Made by a program: the position numbers and the translations under genes
Notes under the pieces: generated by a model
What the model was told of the DNA's origin: nothing
Database searches by the model: none
Seen by the model: the letters and a program-made list of their open reading frames with translations, nothing else
Assembly (NCBI RefSeq): GCF_001420995.1
Contig: NZ_CP012185.1
Coordinates: 434,001-498,000, forward strand
DNA: 64,000 nt
Direction of reading: 5' to 3'
Source of the DNA: Pseudonocardia sp. EC080619-01
GTDB lineage: Bacteria > Actinomycetota > Actinomycetes > Mycobacteriales > Pseudonocardiaceae
In this document: positions 17,405 to 25,430 of the stretch, piece by piece
Layout of the letters: the number at the start of each line of letters is the position of its first letter
Numbering within the stretch: position 1 is the stretch's first letter

Positions 17405-17764
17405 GTGCTGAAGAAGGCTGGAATGATCGTCGCCGCATCCGCGGCGTCGCTGCTGGCGGTCAGTCCGATGGCGTTCGCATCGGAGGGCGACCACGGCCAC
17501 GGGGACGGCATCGACAAGAGCGCCGAGGGCCTGGTCGCCGGGCTCAACGGCAACAACGTCGACGTGCCGGTCCAGGCCTGCAACAACAACGTCCCGGTCA
17601 ACGTGCTGGGCGTGCAGGTCCCGGTCGAGGACGCCGCCGCGGGCAACGGCCTCACCGGCGCCCTGGGCATCCTCGGTGAGGGCAAGGCCAAGTCGGGCGA
17701 CTCGGTCACCGACCAGTCCGACAACTGCGCCCAGGCCGGCGGCGCCGGCGACAGCGTCGACTGA
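17405..17764 (+). CDS. Small secreted chaplin-like protein
   Basis: 119 residues from GTG 17405, after aggagatctgct. A clear Sec signal peptide (KKAGMIVAASAASLLAVSP, cleavage after MAFA) is followed by a mature chain of about 93 residues. The segment NNVDVPVQACNNNVPVNVLG resembles the hydrophobic VPVN/VNVxG repeat of chaplins, the amyloid coat proteins of aerial hyphae. A second Cys (DNCAQAGG) could form a disulfide with the first. It probably acts on the cell surface, possibly self-assembling. A strong terminator follows and an AT-richer promoter region precedes it, so it is a single-gene unit. Confidence 0.8.
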   Translation: MLKKAGMIVAASAASLLAVSPMAFASEGDHGHGDGIDKSAEGLVAGLNGNNVDVPVQACNNNVPVNVLGVQVPVEDAAAGNGLTGALGILGEGKAKSGDSVTDQSDNCAQAGGAGDSVD

Positions 17765-17780
17765 TCACAGTTCACGCGAC

Positions 17781-17815
17781 ACAGTGGCCCCGGACCGCCG
17801 GTCCGGGGCCACTGT
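17781..17815 (+). terminator. Strong intrinsic terminator hairpin
   Basis: A perfect 16-bp stem (17781-17796 pairing with 17800-17815) with a 3-base loop gcc begins 17 bp after the stop of the secreted protein gene. There is no long T-tract, as usual in actinobacteria. Confidence 0.85.
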
Positions 17816-17981
17816 TCTGTGGCCGATCTCCGGCCACGGCGGTGACAGCCGGGGCCCAGCCACACCTGCGCGACCATCGCGGGCAGCGTGCAAAGTGCTG
17901 ATCAGACCCCGTCGTGCACCTCGCCGGAGGAGTCGTCCGCTCGCCGCCCCGACCCACCGAACAGGACCCGAACGTCGAGGA

Positions 17982-18445
17982 TCAGCCGGGGAGACGGCGT
18001 TGGGGGCCGGTTGGGCGAGCGGCACGGACAGGCCGCGCCACCCGCACCAGGCCGCCCCGGATCGCCGGAGCGATCGACAGCAGCGGCGCCCACATCAGCG
18101 AGCCTCGCCCATCCCCGTGGCCCCGGCGGCCAGCGTGTGACCGCCGATGAGCGACGGGTGCCAGTCGGTGCCGTGCTCGGTCCGCCCCGACCACACCCGG
18201 CGCAGATCCACCAACGATCTGTCGAGGCTGGCCGAGTGCTCCACCGCCGAAGCGGAGGTCACCCCGGCGAGCAGGTTGCGACGCTGGAAGTTGATCGGCA
18301 CCACCATCAGCGTCAGCTCCCGCACCTGACAACGCGCCACCCCACGAGCCACCGAGGTCTGACCGACCCCGACAAGCACAAGCACGGGGGTTCGGGGATC
18401 GAGACCACCGTCGATGGTGCGGCTCCAGTTCACGAGGGACGACAC
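17982..18445 (-). pseudogene. Remnant of an FtsK/SpoIIIE-type transfer ATPase (TraSA/TraB-like)
   Basis: On the minus strand, residues NFQRRNLLAGVTSASAVEHS, LVDLRRVWSGRTEHGTDWHP and SLIGGHTLAAGATGMGEA are the part of an FtsK-like motor leading into Walker A, normally GATGMGKGS. The catalytic Lys is lost. A one-base shift near 18095 moves the rest into another frame, which continues LMWAPLLSIAPAIRGGLV. The downstream Walker B half is missing. Such ATPases move double-stranded DNA between mycelia in actinomycete integrative and conjugative elements, so this is a relic of one. A faint N-terminal part may extend to about 18629. Confidence 0.6.
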
Positions 18446-18625
18446 AGGTCCCTGCCCCTTCGCCGGTGCTCAGATAAGGCCGACGCACACGAGCCCGGCA
18501 CGTGTCGAGACCAGGATGCGGCCGCGGAGCCGCGGGTGCGGACACGAACCGTGCGAAGCGCGTGGACACGGCCCCGTCGAGTAGAGACGAAACCGGTACT
18601 TCACGCGCGCCGATGACTGGTCTGG

Positions 18626-19768
18626 TCACCGGCGGACCTGGGAGAACGGTATGGACCTCGACGGGTCGTCCTCCTTGGGCATACCGAGGAGTCGTTCAGC
18701 GATGATGTTGCGCTGGATCTGGTCAGTCCCGCCGCCGATCGAGGTGAAGTAGGCATCGAGGGTGAAGAAGTTGACGCGCGCGCCGTCCCCGCCCGGCTCG
18801 TCGAGCAGCGAGGCCGCGCCGATCACCTCGCGGCGCAGGGCCGCTGTGCGGTGCAGCAGCTCCGACATGGCCAGCTTGCTCATCGACATCGCTGCGGGAT
18901 CCCTCGACCGGCCCTCGTCGGCGTAGCGTGCCGAGTTCAGCCGGGCAGCGGCCCGCGCGGCGTAGATGCCGGCGAGCTGGGTGCGCGTTGCCGGGTCCGA
19001 CGATCTCCCGTTCCGCTGAGCGAGGGCGAGCAGGTCGTCGTCGGTACCGACGTACTCCGGGTCGGCGGCGCGCGACCCAAGTCCGCGGTCGCCCATCACC
19101 GACCGCTCCATGCCGAGCGCACCCATCAGCACAGGCCACCCGGCGTCGACATCACTGAGCCGAAAACTGTCGGGGACGACTGCACCGGTCAGGAAGACTT
19201 CGTTGAAGTGCCGGTCGCCGGTGATCTGCACGATCGGTTCGACCCGGACCCCGTCCTGGCCCATCGGTAGCACGAAGAAGGTGATGCCCTCGTGTTTGGG
19301 AACGTCGGCGTTGGTCCGTGCGGCGAGTAGCCCGTAGTCGGCCCGGCCTGCGTCCGAGGTCCACACCTTCTGCCCGTCGACACGCCACGAGCTCCCGTCG
19401 CGGACCGCGCGAGTACGCAAGCTGCCCAGATCCGAACCGGCGTCGGGTTCGCTGTAGAGCAGGCACCCGGACATCTCACCGGTCAGCAGGCCCCGCAGGT
19501 AGGTCTGCTTGAGCTCGTCGGTGCTCATCGAGTAGACGATCCGGGCATGCAGATGACGCTGGTCGGCCCGCCCGCTGCGGCCGGCGCGAGTGAACTCCTC
19601 ACCCACCACGGCGGCGTCATGGGAGTCCAGCTCGCGGCCGTACCAGGACCTGCTCCAGGTCGGCGCCAGCCAGCCCGCGTCAGTCGCCGCCTCGCGGAAA
19701 GCAGCGTCGTCGCCGTCGTTCGCGGGGTGATCGGCCAGGAAGGCACGGACCTCGTCGAGCACGCTCAT
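18626..19768 (-). CDS. Acyl-CoA dehydrogenase (FadE type), subunit 1
   Basis: 380 residues from ATG 19768. FAD/substrate-binding signatures include LLYSEPDAGSDLGSL and WRVDGQKVWTSDAGRADYGL in the middle domain, and the C-terminal YFTSIGGGTDQIQRNIIAER with LGMPKED typical of full-length FadE proteins. Its start overlaps the end of the second acyl-CoA dehydrogenase gene. Adjacent unequal FadE pairs in actinobacteria form alpha2beta2 enzymes, often acting on CoA thioesters of steroid side chains or other bulky acids; the substrate here is unknown. The partner gene carries a frameshift, so the complex may not be made. Confidence 0.88.
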   Translation of the reverse strand: MSVLDEVRAFLADHPANDGDDAAFREAATDAGWLAPTWSRSWYGRELDSHDAAVVGEEFTRAGRSGRADQRHLHARIVYSMSTDELKQTYLRGLLTGEMSGCLLYSEPDAGSDLGSLRTRAVRDGSSWRVDGQKVWTSDAGRADYGLLAARTNADVPKHEGITFFVLPMGQDGVRVEPIVQITGDRHFNEVFLTGAVVPDSFRLSDVDAGWPVLMGALGMERSVMGDRGLGSRAADPEYVGTDDDLLALAQRNGRSSDPATRTQLAGIYAARAAARLNSARYADEGRSRDPAAMSMSKLAMSELLHRTAALRREVIGAASLLDEPGGDGARVNFFTLDAYFTSIGGGTDQIQRNIIAERLLGMPKEDDPSRSIPFSQVRR

Positions 19769-20887
19769 GTGTCGGCTTCCTCGCCGGCCAGGATCGCCAG
19801 GTACTCCCGGCGATGGGTGTCGGGTTCACCGAGAAGCTGGCGGTCGGCCTCGGCCCGGCGCCTCAACAGATGCGCCGGGCACTCGGCGGTGAAACCCAGC
19901 CCGCCATGTACCTGGATGTTCGTGGCGGCAACAGCGGCGAAGGACTCGGGACAGTAGAAGCAGGCCAGGGCGACGAGCTCGGCCGCGTCCGGTTCGGCGA
20001 GCACGTGGCTGCGCACCGCGGCCCGGGCGACCGAGAGAGCCGATTCCGAGGCAACGTAGGCGTCTGCCAGCATGTGCTTTATCGCCTGGAAGCCGCCGAT
20101 GGGACGGCCGAACTGGATGCGACCGCGGGCGTACTCCGCGGCCGCGGTCAGTGCCGCCTCGGCCCCGCCGGCTGACTCGGAGGCGATGGTGAGCCGCGCC
20201 GCTGCCACCATTGCCTCGGTGGCCGCGCGGGCCTCGCTCCCCGAGGCGAGGAGGAGTCCCGCCGCGTTATGTGCGGTGACCGTGCTCAGCGGCCGCATCA
20301 GGTCGAACGTGCGGTGGGCGTGCACCGCCACGTCTTCGGCCCGGACCATCACGATCCGTTGCCCACCGTCATCGACGAGTAGCAGCATGTCGGCGAGGTC
20401 GGCGTCGACGACATGGTCGAAGGTGCCGGAGACCCGCGTACCGGGTCCGTCGCCGCGACATCGGTCCGGTCGAGGGCGCGACAGGTCGGCCCCCGCCCAC
20501 CCCACAGTCGCGATGCGGGTGCCGTCGGCGATCGACTCGAGCAGGCCGTGTGCCTGTGGGGCGTCGACGGCCGTGAGCAACGAGGGAGCCATCACCGCGG
20601 TCCCGAGGTAGGGCAGGGTGGCGAGTTTGGCAGTGAGGACCTCCGAGACGCGGGCGGCCTCGACGAGACTCGCGCCCGAACCTCCTAGGGACTCGGGGAC
20701 GAGTAGCCCCGCGATCCCGACCTCCGCTCCGGCCCGGCGCCAAGCATCGCGGGCTTCCGATGAGTCACGGATGGAGCCGGGCGCAGCCGTGTCGGCGGGC
20801 CCAGGCGGTCGGTGCAGAAGTCGCCGACCGCCGCCGCCAGATCCGACAGGTCCTCGGCGGTGCTCGGCGTGACCGCCGGTGGGTTCA
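19765..20887 (-). pseudogene. Acyl-CoA dehydrogenase (FadE type), subunit 2, with one frameshift
   Basis: An ATG at 20887 with gagggagcagac upstream begins MNPPAVTPSTAEDLSDLAAA and VGDFCTDRLG. At about 20798-20803, in a ggg/ccc run, sense passes to another frame, which reads PADTAAPGSIRDSSEARDAW, then GIAGLLVPESLGGSGASLVE, then LPYLGTAVMAPSLL. From there it is an uninterrupted acyl-CoA dehydrogenase to 19765, with YARGRIQFGRPIGGFQAIKH and NIQVHGGLGFTAECPAHLL. Adding one G to the run would restore a protein of about 373 residues. As written, only residues from about 20595 on could be made from an internal start, lacking the N-terminal helical domain. Sequencing error or real mutation is undecided. 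Confidence 0.75.
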
Positions 20888-21072
20888 TGTCTGCTCCCTC
20901 GATGAGACGGGATTCCGAGTCCTGGGCAAACGCCACGAGAGCCTCGGGTGACACCACCCCGCCCGCTGATTACGTAACGGTCCTGGAACGAAACTATCCT
21001 GGGCGTCGGTGCGCGTAAAGATCGATCCGGAGAGGGCTGCGGGCCAGGGGTTCTGACCGATGTCCGGGGGTG
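20888..21072 (-). promoter_or_regulatory. Probable promoter/operator region of the FadE pair
   Basis: The 185-bp gap between the TetR gene and the FadE pair contains the palindrome ttacgtaa (20970-20977) inside gattacgtaacgg, in an otherwise GC-rich region. It is a reasonable half of a TetR-type operator. Assigning it to the neighbouring TetR protein is inference. Confidence 0.35.
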
Positions 21073-21687
21073 TCACCGATGGGTGGCGACCCCGTGCAGG
21101 ACCGCGTCCACCAGCTTGCACAGGAACCCCTCGACGCGCTGCGACGTCTCCTGCGAATCGGGCCGGTCGTCGAACAGGATGAAGTCCATGATCGCTCCGT
21201 GCAGCATCGAGATGACCAGGCGAGCCTTGGTGCCCGCGGAGACCTCGCCACGGTCGATCGCGCGTCGGACGATGGACGTGGTCTCCTCGATGCGGTCACG
21301 CACCATCAACGCGTAGTCCTGGCCCGCCTCGTCGGTGAACTTGGCCTCGATGGCGAAGCGGACGAGGGCGCCGCCGTAGGGGCCGCGGTACTCGGCCATG
21401 AGCTGATGGGCGAAGAGGTCCAGGTCGCCGGCGAACGAGCCGGTGTCGACGGCGTTGCTTCGGCGCAGCTGGCGCAACGCGTCGGCCATCAGTGCGCCCT
21501 TGTCGCTCCACCGCCGGTAGACGGTGGGCTTGCCGACCCCGGCTTGGCGGGCGACGGCCTCGATCGTCAGTCCGTTCCAGCCGGTTTCGGCGAACAGTTC
21601 CAGAGCTGCGGCCTGGACCCGTGCGGTCGCCTCGGGATCGCGGGGGCGCCCAGGCAGTGCCGGCAGTGCGGATGCGGGATCGGGCAC
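21073..21687 (-). CDS. TetR-family transcriptional regulator
   Basis: 204 residues from GTG 21687; the frame is open upstream but looks non-coding. The HTH reads LTIEAVARQAGVGKPTVYRR followed by WSDKGALMADALRQL. The C-terminal helical domain matches the TetR_C_11-like actinobacterial group (FAHQLMAEYRGPYGGALVRF). It lies directly upstream of the two acyl-CoA dehydrogenase genes on the same strand, so it is the likely repressor of that unit. Confidence 0.85.
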   Translation of the reverse strand: MPDPASALPALPGRPRDPEATARVQAAALELFAETGWNGLTIEAVARQAGVGKPTVYRRWSDKGALMADALRQLRRSNAVDTGSFAGDLDLFAHQLMAEYRGPYGGALVRFAIEAKFTDEAGQDYALMVRDRIEETTSIVRRAIDRGEVSAGTKARLVISMLHGAIMDFILFDDRPDSQETSQRVEGFLCKLVDAVLHGVATHR

Positions 21688-22648
21688 CCGGTCATCGTAG
21701 GCGGTCGGCTCACCATAGCTCGGCCACGAACGCCAAGTCGGGACAGCGAGGCGATGCGGTGAGGCCCGCGCGCGGAGATCGAGGACGTCCCTGGAACGCC
21801 GGCTGCATCCGTCGCGGGCGTGGAGGCCGCGCGGGCAGAGGACCTCCGAGCGCGGGCCCAAAGGTCCTGCAGTACGCGGAAACGCCAGCCGTAGAGGAAC
21901 TCTCGTTCGCTCCTAGGGTGGCCCTGGGGATGCGGCCTCGATCGGATCGGCTCACTTGCCGACGATGTTTTCCAGGACGGCTCACTGCCTTGGCCGACGA
22001 CCACCGGCCTTGAGGATTTGAACCTCGATCTGTTGAGTGCGGTCCGGCTCGATCGTGGACTGCTGCCCGGGATGATCCGACGCGGCGCAGGCGCGATCGT
22101 GCCGGCGACCTCTATCCGGTGGTGCTCCATGCCGTTCTTTCGATGCGACCCTGGGACATGCCGCGAAGGCGGACTGCAGACCTACGGTAGGGCCTGTCCG
22201 GCGAGGTCGCCCCGTCCGTGACGCGCGTCAACACCGTCTCTCCCGGGAAGGCTGGCAGCCTCACTGGACTGCTCGGCCCGAACGGGCAGCAGCCGCAGGT
22301 GCTTGCGAGGACGTGCTGGACAACCACCGGAGCGCTGCTGTACCGACCACTCCGAGGAACACGTGGCCCGATCCGATCACGGTCCTGCGTCGTGGCGTGC
22401 TCCTGACGTCCATGGCGCGATTTCGCGGCGTGCTGGGCCGGACCGCGGCGTGATGATGGTCTGTTTCGGCTCCGCTACCCCATTCGAGCGGACCAGACGA
22501 TGAGCTCCGCGCCGGGGAGCGCGAAAGCGTTCGTCGGCACGTAGGCCGGGCAGACCTTCAGAACTCCGCACATGCGGCTATATTGTCGACAAGAACGCGC
22601 ACAGGCGTCGCTCGTCTGTCGTGCATCGCACCCGACAAAGGAGTCGCC
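21688..22648. other. 961-bp region without an intact gene
   Basis: It contains an SDR remnant (22018-22256), listed separately. The rest shows no recognisable protein sequence in any frame. The last about 70 bp hold the promoter and ribosome binding site of the aldehyde dehydrogenase gene. Confidence 0.5.
22018..22256 (+). pseudogene. Short-chain dehydrogenase/reductase remnant
   Basis: One frame reads NLDLLSAVRLDRGLLPGMI then RRGAGAIVPATSI, the helix and strand leading to the SDR catalytic Ser. The catalytic Tyr-Lys segment is gone. About 70 bases later another frame reads GLSGEVAPSVTRVNTVSPG, the conserved post-catalytic SDR block. The N-terminal Rossmann half and C terminus are missing. 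It is clearly non-functional. Confidence 0.6.
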
Positions 22649-24094
22649 GTGAGCACCGTCTACGAGTCCCTGTTCATCGGCGGGGAGTGGGTCGCCCCGT
22701 CGTCGTCGCGCACCATCGAGGTCGTCTCGGCCAGCACCGAGGAGCTGATCGGCCGGGTGCCGGAGGCCGTGGACCGCGACGTCGACGCCGCGGTCGCCGC
22801 GGCCCGGGCCGCGTTCGACGACCCCACCGGCTGGGCGACCTGGTCGCCTGCCGACCGGGCCACGGTGATGGAACGCCTCGCCGACGAGCTCGACGCGCGT
22901 GCCCCGGAGATGGCCCGCAGGGTGTCGTCGCAGAACGGCATGCCGATCTCGGTCGCCACCCAGTTGGAGGGCGTGTTCCCGCAGGTGCTGCTGCGGTACT
23001 ACGCCGGACTGATCCGGGCCACCGAGCTCGACGAGGTCCGCGACGGGCTCATGGGCGGGCGGATCAGGGTCACCCGCAGGCCGATCGGCGTCGTCGCCGG
23101 GATCGTGCCGTGGAACTACCCGCAGACCCTGGCCGCGTTCAAGCTCGGGCCCGCGCTCGCCATGGGCTGCGCGATCGTGCTCAAGCCCAGCCCGGAGACC
23201 GTCCTCGACGCCCAGCTGTTCGCCGAGGCGGCGGCTGCGGCCGGCCTGCCCGCGGGCGTGGTCAACATCGTGCAGGGCGGCCGGGACACCGGGCAGTACC
23301 TGATCGAGCACCCGCAGGTCGACAAGGTCGCCTTCACCGGGTCGACGGCGGCCGGCCGGACCGTCGCCGAGACCTGTGCGCGGCTGCTGCGCCCGGTGAC
23401 CCTGGAGCTGGGCGGTAAGTCGGCCGCGATCGTGCTCGACGACGCCGACCTCGCGTCGAACCTGGAGAGCCTGTTCGGGGCGACCCTGCTCAACAACGGC
23501 CAGACCTGCTACCTCGGGACCCGGGTGCTCGCGCCCGCGTCGCGCTACGCCGAGGTCGTCGACACCCTCACCGGGTTCGCGAAGAGCCTGCAGGTCGGCG
23601 ACGCGCTCGACGAGCGGACCCAGGTCGGTCCGGTCGCCTCGGAGCGGCAGCGCAGCAGGATCGAGGGCTACATCGCCAAGGGGACCGGCGAGGGGGCCCG
23701 GATCACCACGGGCGGCGGGCGTCCGGCCGGCCTCGACCGCGGCTGGTTCGTCGAGCCGACGGTGTTCGCCGACGTCGACAACCGGCACACGATCGCCCAG
23801 GAGGAGATCTTCGGTCCCGTCCTGTCGGTCATCTCCTACTCCGACGTCGACGACGCGGTCCGCATCGCCAACGAGTCCGACTTCGGCCTCGGCGGCAGCG
23901 TCTGGACCTCGGACCCGGAGCGTGGCGAGTCCGTGGCCGCCCGGGTGCAGACCGGCACGATTGGCATCAACGCCTACCTCCCGGACCCGGCGGCGCCGTT
24001 CGGCGGGATCAAGCAGTCCGGGCTCGGCCGCGAGCTCGGCCCGGAAGGGCTGACGGCCTACCAGGCACTGAAGTCGATCTACCTGGCGCCGTGA
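22649..24094 (+). CDS. NAD(P)-dependent aldehyde dehydrogenase
   Basis: 481 residues from GTG 22649, eight bases after aaaggag. It has the class motifs: VPWNYPQTLAAFK (cofactor pocket), KPSPETVLDAQ, FTGSTAAGRTVAE (Rossmann turn), ELGGKSAAIVLDDADL with the general-base Glu, and NNGQTCYLGTRVLAP with the catalytic Cys. It oxidises an aldehyde to the acid. A terminator hairpin separates it by 78 bp from the aldoxime dehydratase gene. The neighbour suggests aldehydes related to aldoximes (for example phenylacetaldehyde) as substrates; that is inference. Confidence 0.92.
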   Translation: MSTVYESLFIGGEWVAPSSSRTIEVVSASTEELIGRVPEAVDRDVDAAVAAARAAFDDPTGWATWSPADRATVMERLADELDARAPEMARRVSSQNGMPISVATQLEGVFPQVLLRYYAGLIRATELDEVRDGLMGGRIRVTRRPIGVVAGIVPWNYPQTLAAFKLGPALAMGCAIVLKPSPETVLDAQLFAEAAAAAGLPAGVVNIVQGGRDTGQYLIEHPQVDKVAFTGSTAAGRTVAETCARLLRPVTLELGGKSAAIVLDDADLASNLESLFGATLLNNGQTCYLGTRVLAPASRYAEVVDTLTGFAKSLQVGDALDERTQVGPVASERQRSRIEGYIAKGTGEGARITTGGGRPAGLDRGWFVEPTVFADVDNRHTIAQEEIFGPVLSVISYSDVDDAVRIANESDFGLGGSVWTSDPERGESVAARVQTGTIGINAYLPDPAAPFGGIKQSGLGRELGPEGLTAYQALKSIYLAP

Positions 24095-24100
24095 GCGGGT

Positions 24101-24131
24101 CGGCCGCCGCCCGCGGGCCGGGCGGCGGCCG
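24101..24131 (+). terminator. GC-rich hairpin after the aldehyde dehydrogenase
   Basis: A 13-bp perfect stem (24101-24113 with 24119-24131) and 5-base loop starts 7 bp after the stop codon. It may terminate or attenuate read-through into the aldoxime dehydratase gene. Confidence 0.65.
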
Positions 24132-24172
24132 TCCCGTCCGGACGACGGCGTCGACCGACCGACGGAGGCACG

Positions 24173-25189
24173 ATGTCGCAGAGCTCCGCGATCCCGTCGC
24201 ACCTACGGGAACCCCGCACCCGCGAGGCGTCCACCCCGGACGGCTACCGGCCGGCGTACCCGTCCTTCGCCGCGTGGACCTCGCCGGACGTCCGGCACGT
24301 CGTGATCGCCTTCCTCGGTGCGCAGGGCGACGCCGGGACGGGCGACCTCGACGCCGCGCTCGCGGCCGGCGACGGGCCACGGCACTACGACCGCGCCATC
24401 TCCGTCGGGCGCGTCGGCAGCCCGGAGGAGACGGTCACCGCCGCGTACTGGACGGACCCGCTCGCCTTCGAGCGGTGGTTCGACACGCACCGGGACGCCT
24501 GGCTGTCGCCCCGCGCCGGTGGTCGCTGGGTCGAGGCGGTCCGCCCGTCGGTGCGGCGGGTCGAGACGATCCTCGGTTCCCGGCGCCGGCCCGAGGGGCT
24601 GGCGGTCGTCGCCGGCGAGATGTCCGAGGAGGTCGTCGAGCACGGCTACTGGGGCAGCATGCGGGACCGGATGGCAGCGTCGTCGACCGAGGCCATGGAC
24701 GACCCGCTCGCCCCGGAGACGGTGGTCGACGGGGGCCGGGTCCGGATCCGCGGCCGCGGCAGCGTCTGCCTGATCAGGTCGGGCCAGGACTGGTCCGACA
24801 CCCGGGACGACGAGCGCGACACCTACCTCGGCGAGATTGAACCGCTGCTGGGCGAGGGCATGGACTTCCTCGCCGGGCCCGGCGGCGCCGGTGCGGGGTG
24901 CCTGAGCAACCGCTACCTCACCGTCCTCGACGAGGACGGAGCACCCACCGAGCGCACCTACGGCCTCGGCTGGTGGCAGACGATGGCCGACCTCGAGCGC
25001 TGGTCGGCGTCGCACCCGTCGCACCTGGCGATCTTCGGGGCGTTCGGACGAGCGGTACGGGACCAGGGTGGGCGGAGCGCGCTGCGCCTCTACCACGAGG
25101 TCGTCGTGGCGGCACCGCACGAGCAGTGGTTCGAGTACGCCGGCTGTGTCCCCGGGACCGGTCTGCTCGCGGGTCCCGAGCACCGCTGA
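24173..25189 (+). CDS. Aldoxime dehydratase (heme enzyme, OxdA/OxdB family)
   Basis: 338 residues from ATG 24173, after ggaggcacg. The family removes water from an aldoxime to give a nitrile, using ferrous heme b that binds the substrate directly. Visible signatures include AYPSFAAWTSPDV near the N terminus, EHGYWGSMRDRM, and C-terminal HLAIFGAFGRAV with a His at about 284 and LYHEV with a His at about 308. These fit the proximal heme ligand and catalytic His of characterised enzymes. Length matches the family (about 340-370). No nitrile hydratase, nitrilase or amidase is in this window, so the nitrile must be handled elsewhere. Confidence 0.88.
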   Translation: MSQSSAIPSHLREPRTREASTPDGYRPAYPSFAAWTSPDVRHVVIAFLGAQGDAGTGDLDAALAAGDGPRHYDRAISVGRVGSPEETVTAAYWTDPLAFERWFDTHRDAWLSPRAGGRWVEAVRPSVRRVETILGSRRRPEGLAVVAGEMSEEVVEHGYWGSMRDRMAASSTEAMDDPLAPETVVDGGRVRIRGRGSVCLIRSGQDWSDTRDDERDTYLGEIEPLLGEGMDFLAGPGGAGAGCLSNRYLTVLDEDGAPTERTYGLGWWQTMADLERWSASHPSHLAIFGAFGRAVRDQGGRSALRLYHEVVVAAPHEQWFEYAGCVPGTGLLAGPEHR

Positions 25190-25211
25190 ACCGGTTGTGG
25201 CGGAGGGGGGG

Positions 25212-25430
25212 TCAGCCTCCGAGGAGACTCGACAGCTCGAGTGCGGTCCGCTCGCGGAGCCGGTGGACGAGCAGGGCGGCGCCGGCGTCGTCGTCCAGAC
25301 AGGACGGACACGGGTACCAGTGCCGGTCACCGCCCGGCCGCTGTTCGACGACCGGTGCCGGTGGGGGCGGGCCGCCTGCCGGTGACCAGGCGCGGCGGCA
25401 CCGGTCGTTGCTGCACACGTACCCGGTCAT
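25212..25430 (-). CDS. Small zinc-ribbon-like protein coupled to the MucR-like regulator
   Basis: 72 residues from ATG 25430, whose first bases overlap the stop of the upstream gene (ATGA). It has two Cys pairs, VCSNDRCRRAW and WYPCPSCLDDD, spaced about 34 residues apart by a Pro-rich loop, as in a zinc ribbon. The C-terminal VHRLRERTALELSSLLGG is helical. Function unknown; it is probably a partner or regulator of the zinc-finger protein it is coupled to. Confidence 0.7.
   Translation of the reverse strand: MTGYVCSNDRCRRAWSPAGGPPPPAPVVEQRPGGDRHWYPCPSCLDDDAGAALLVHRLRERTALELSSLLGG

Noticed and set aside
19813..20175. Long open frames antisense to the acyl-CoA dehydrogenase genes
   Set aside because: High-GC DNA leaves antisense frames open. 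The antisense protein sequence is low-complexity and Arg/Pro-rich, without ribosome binding site or family signature.
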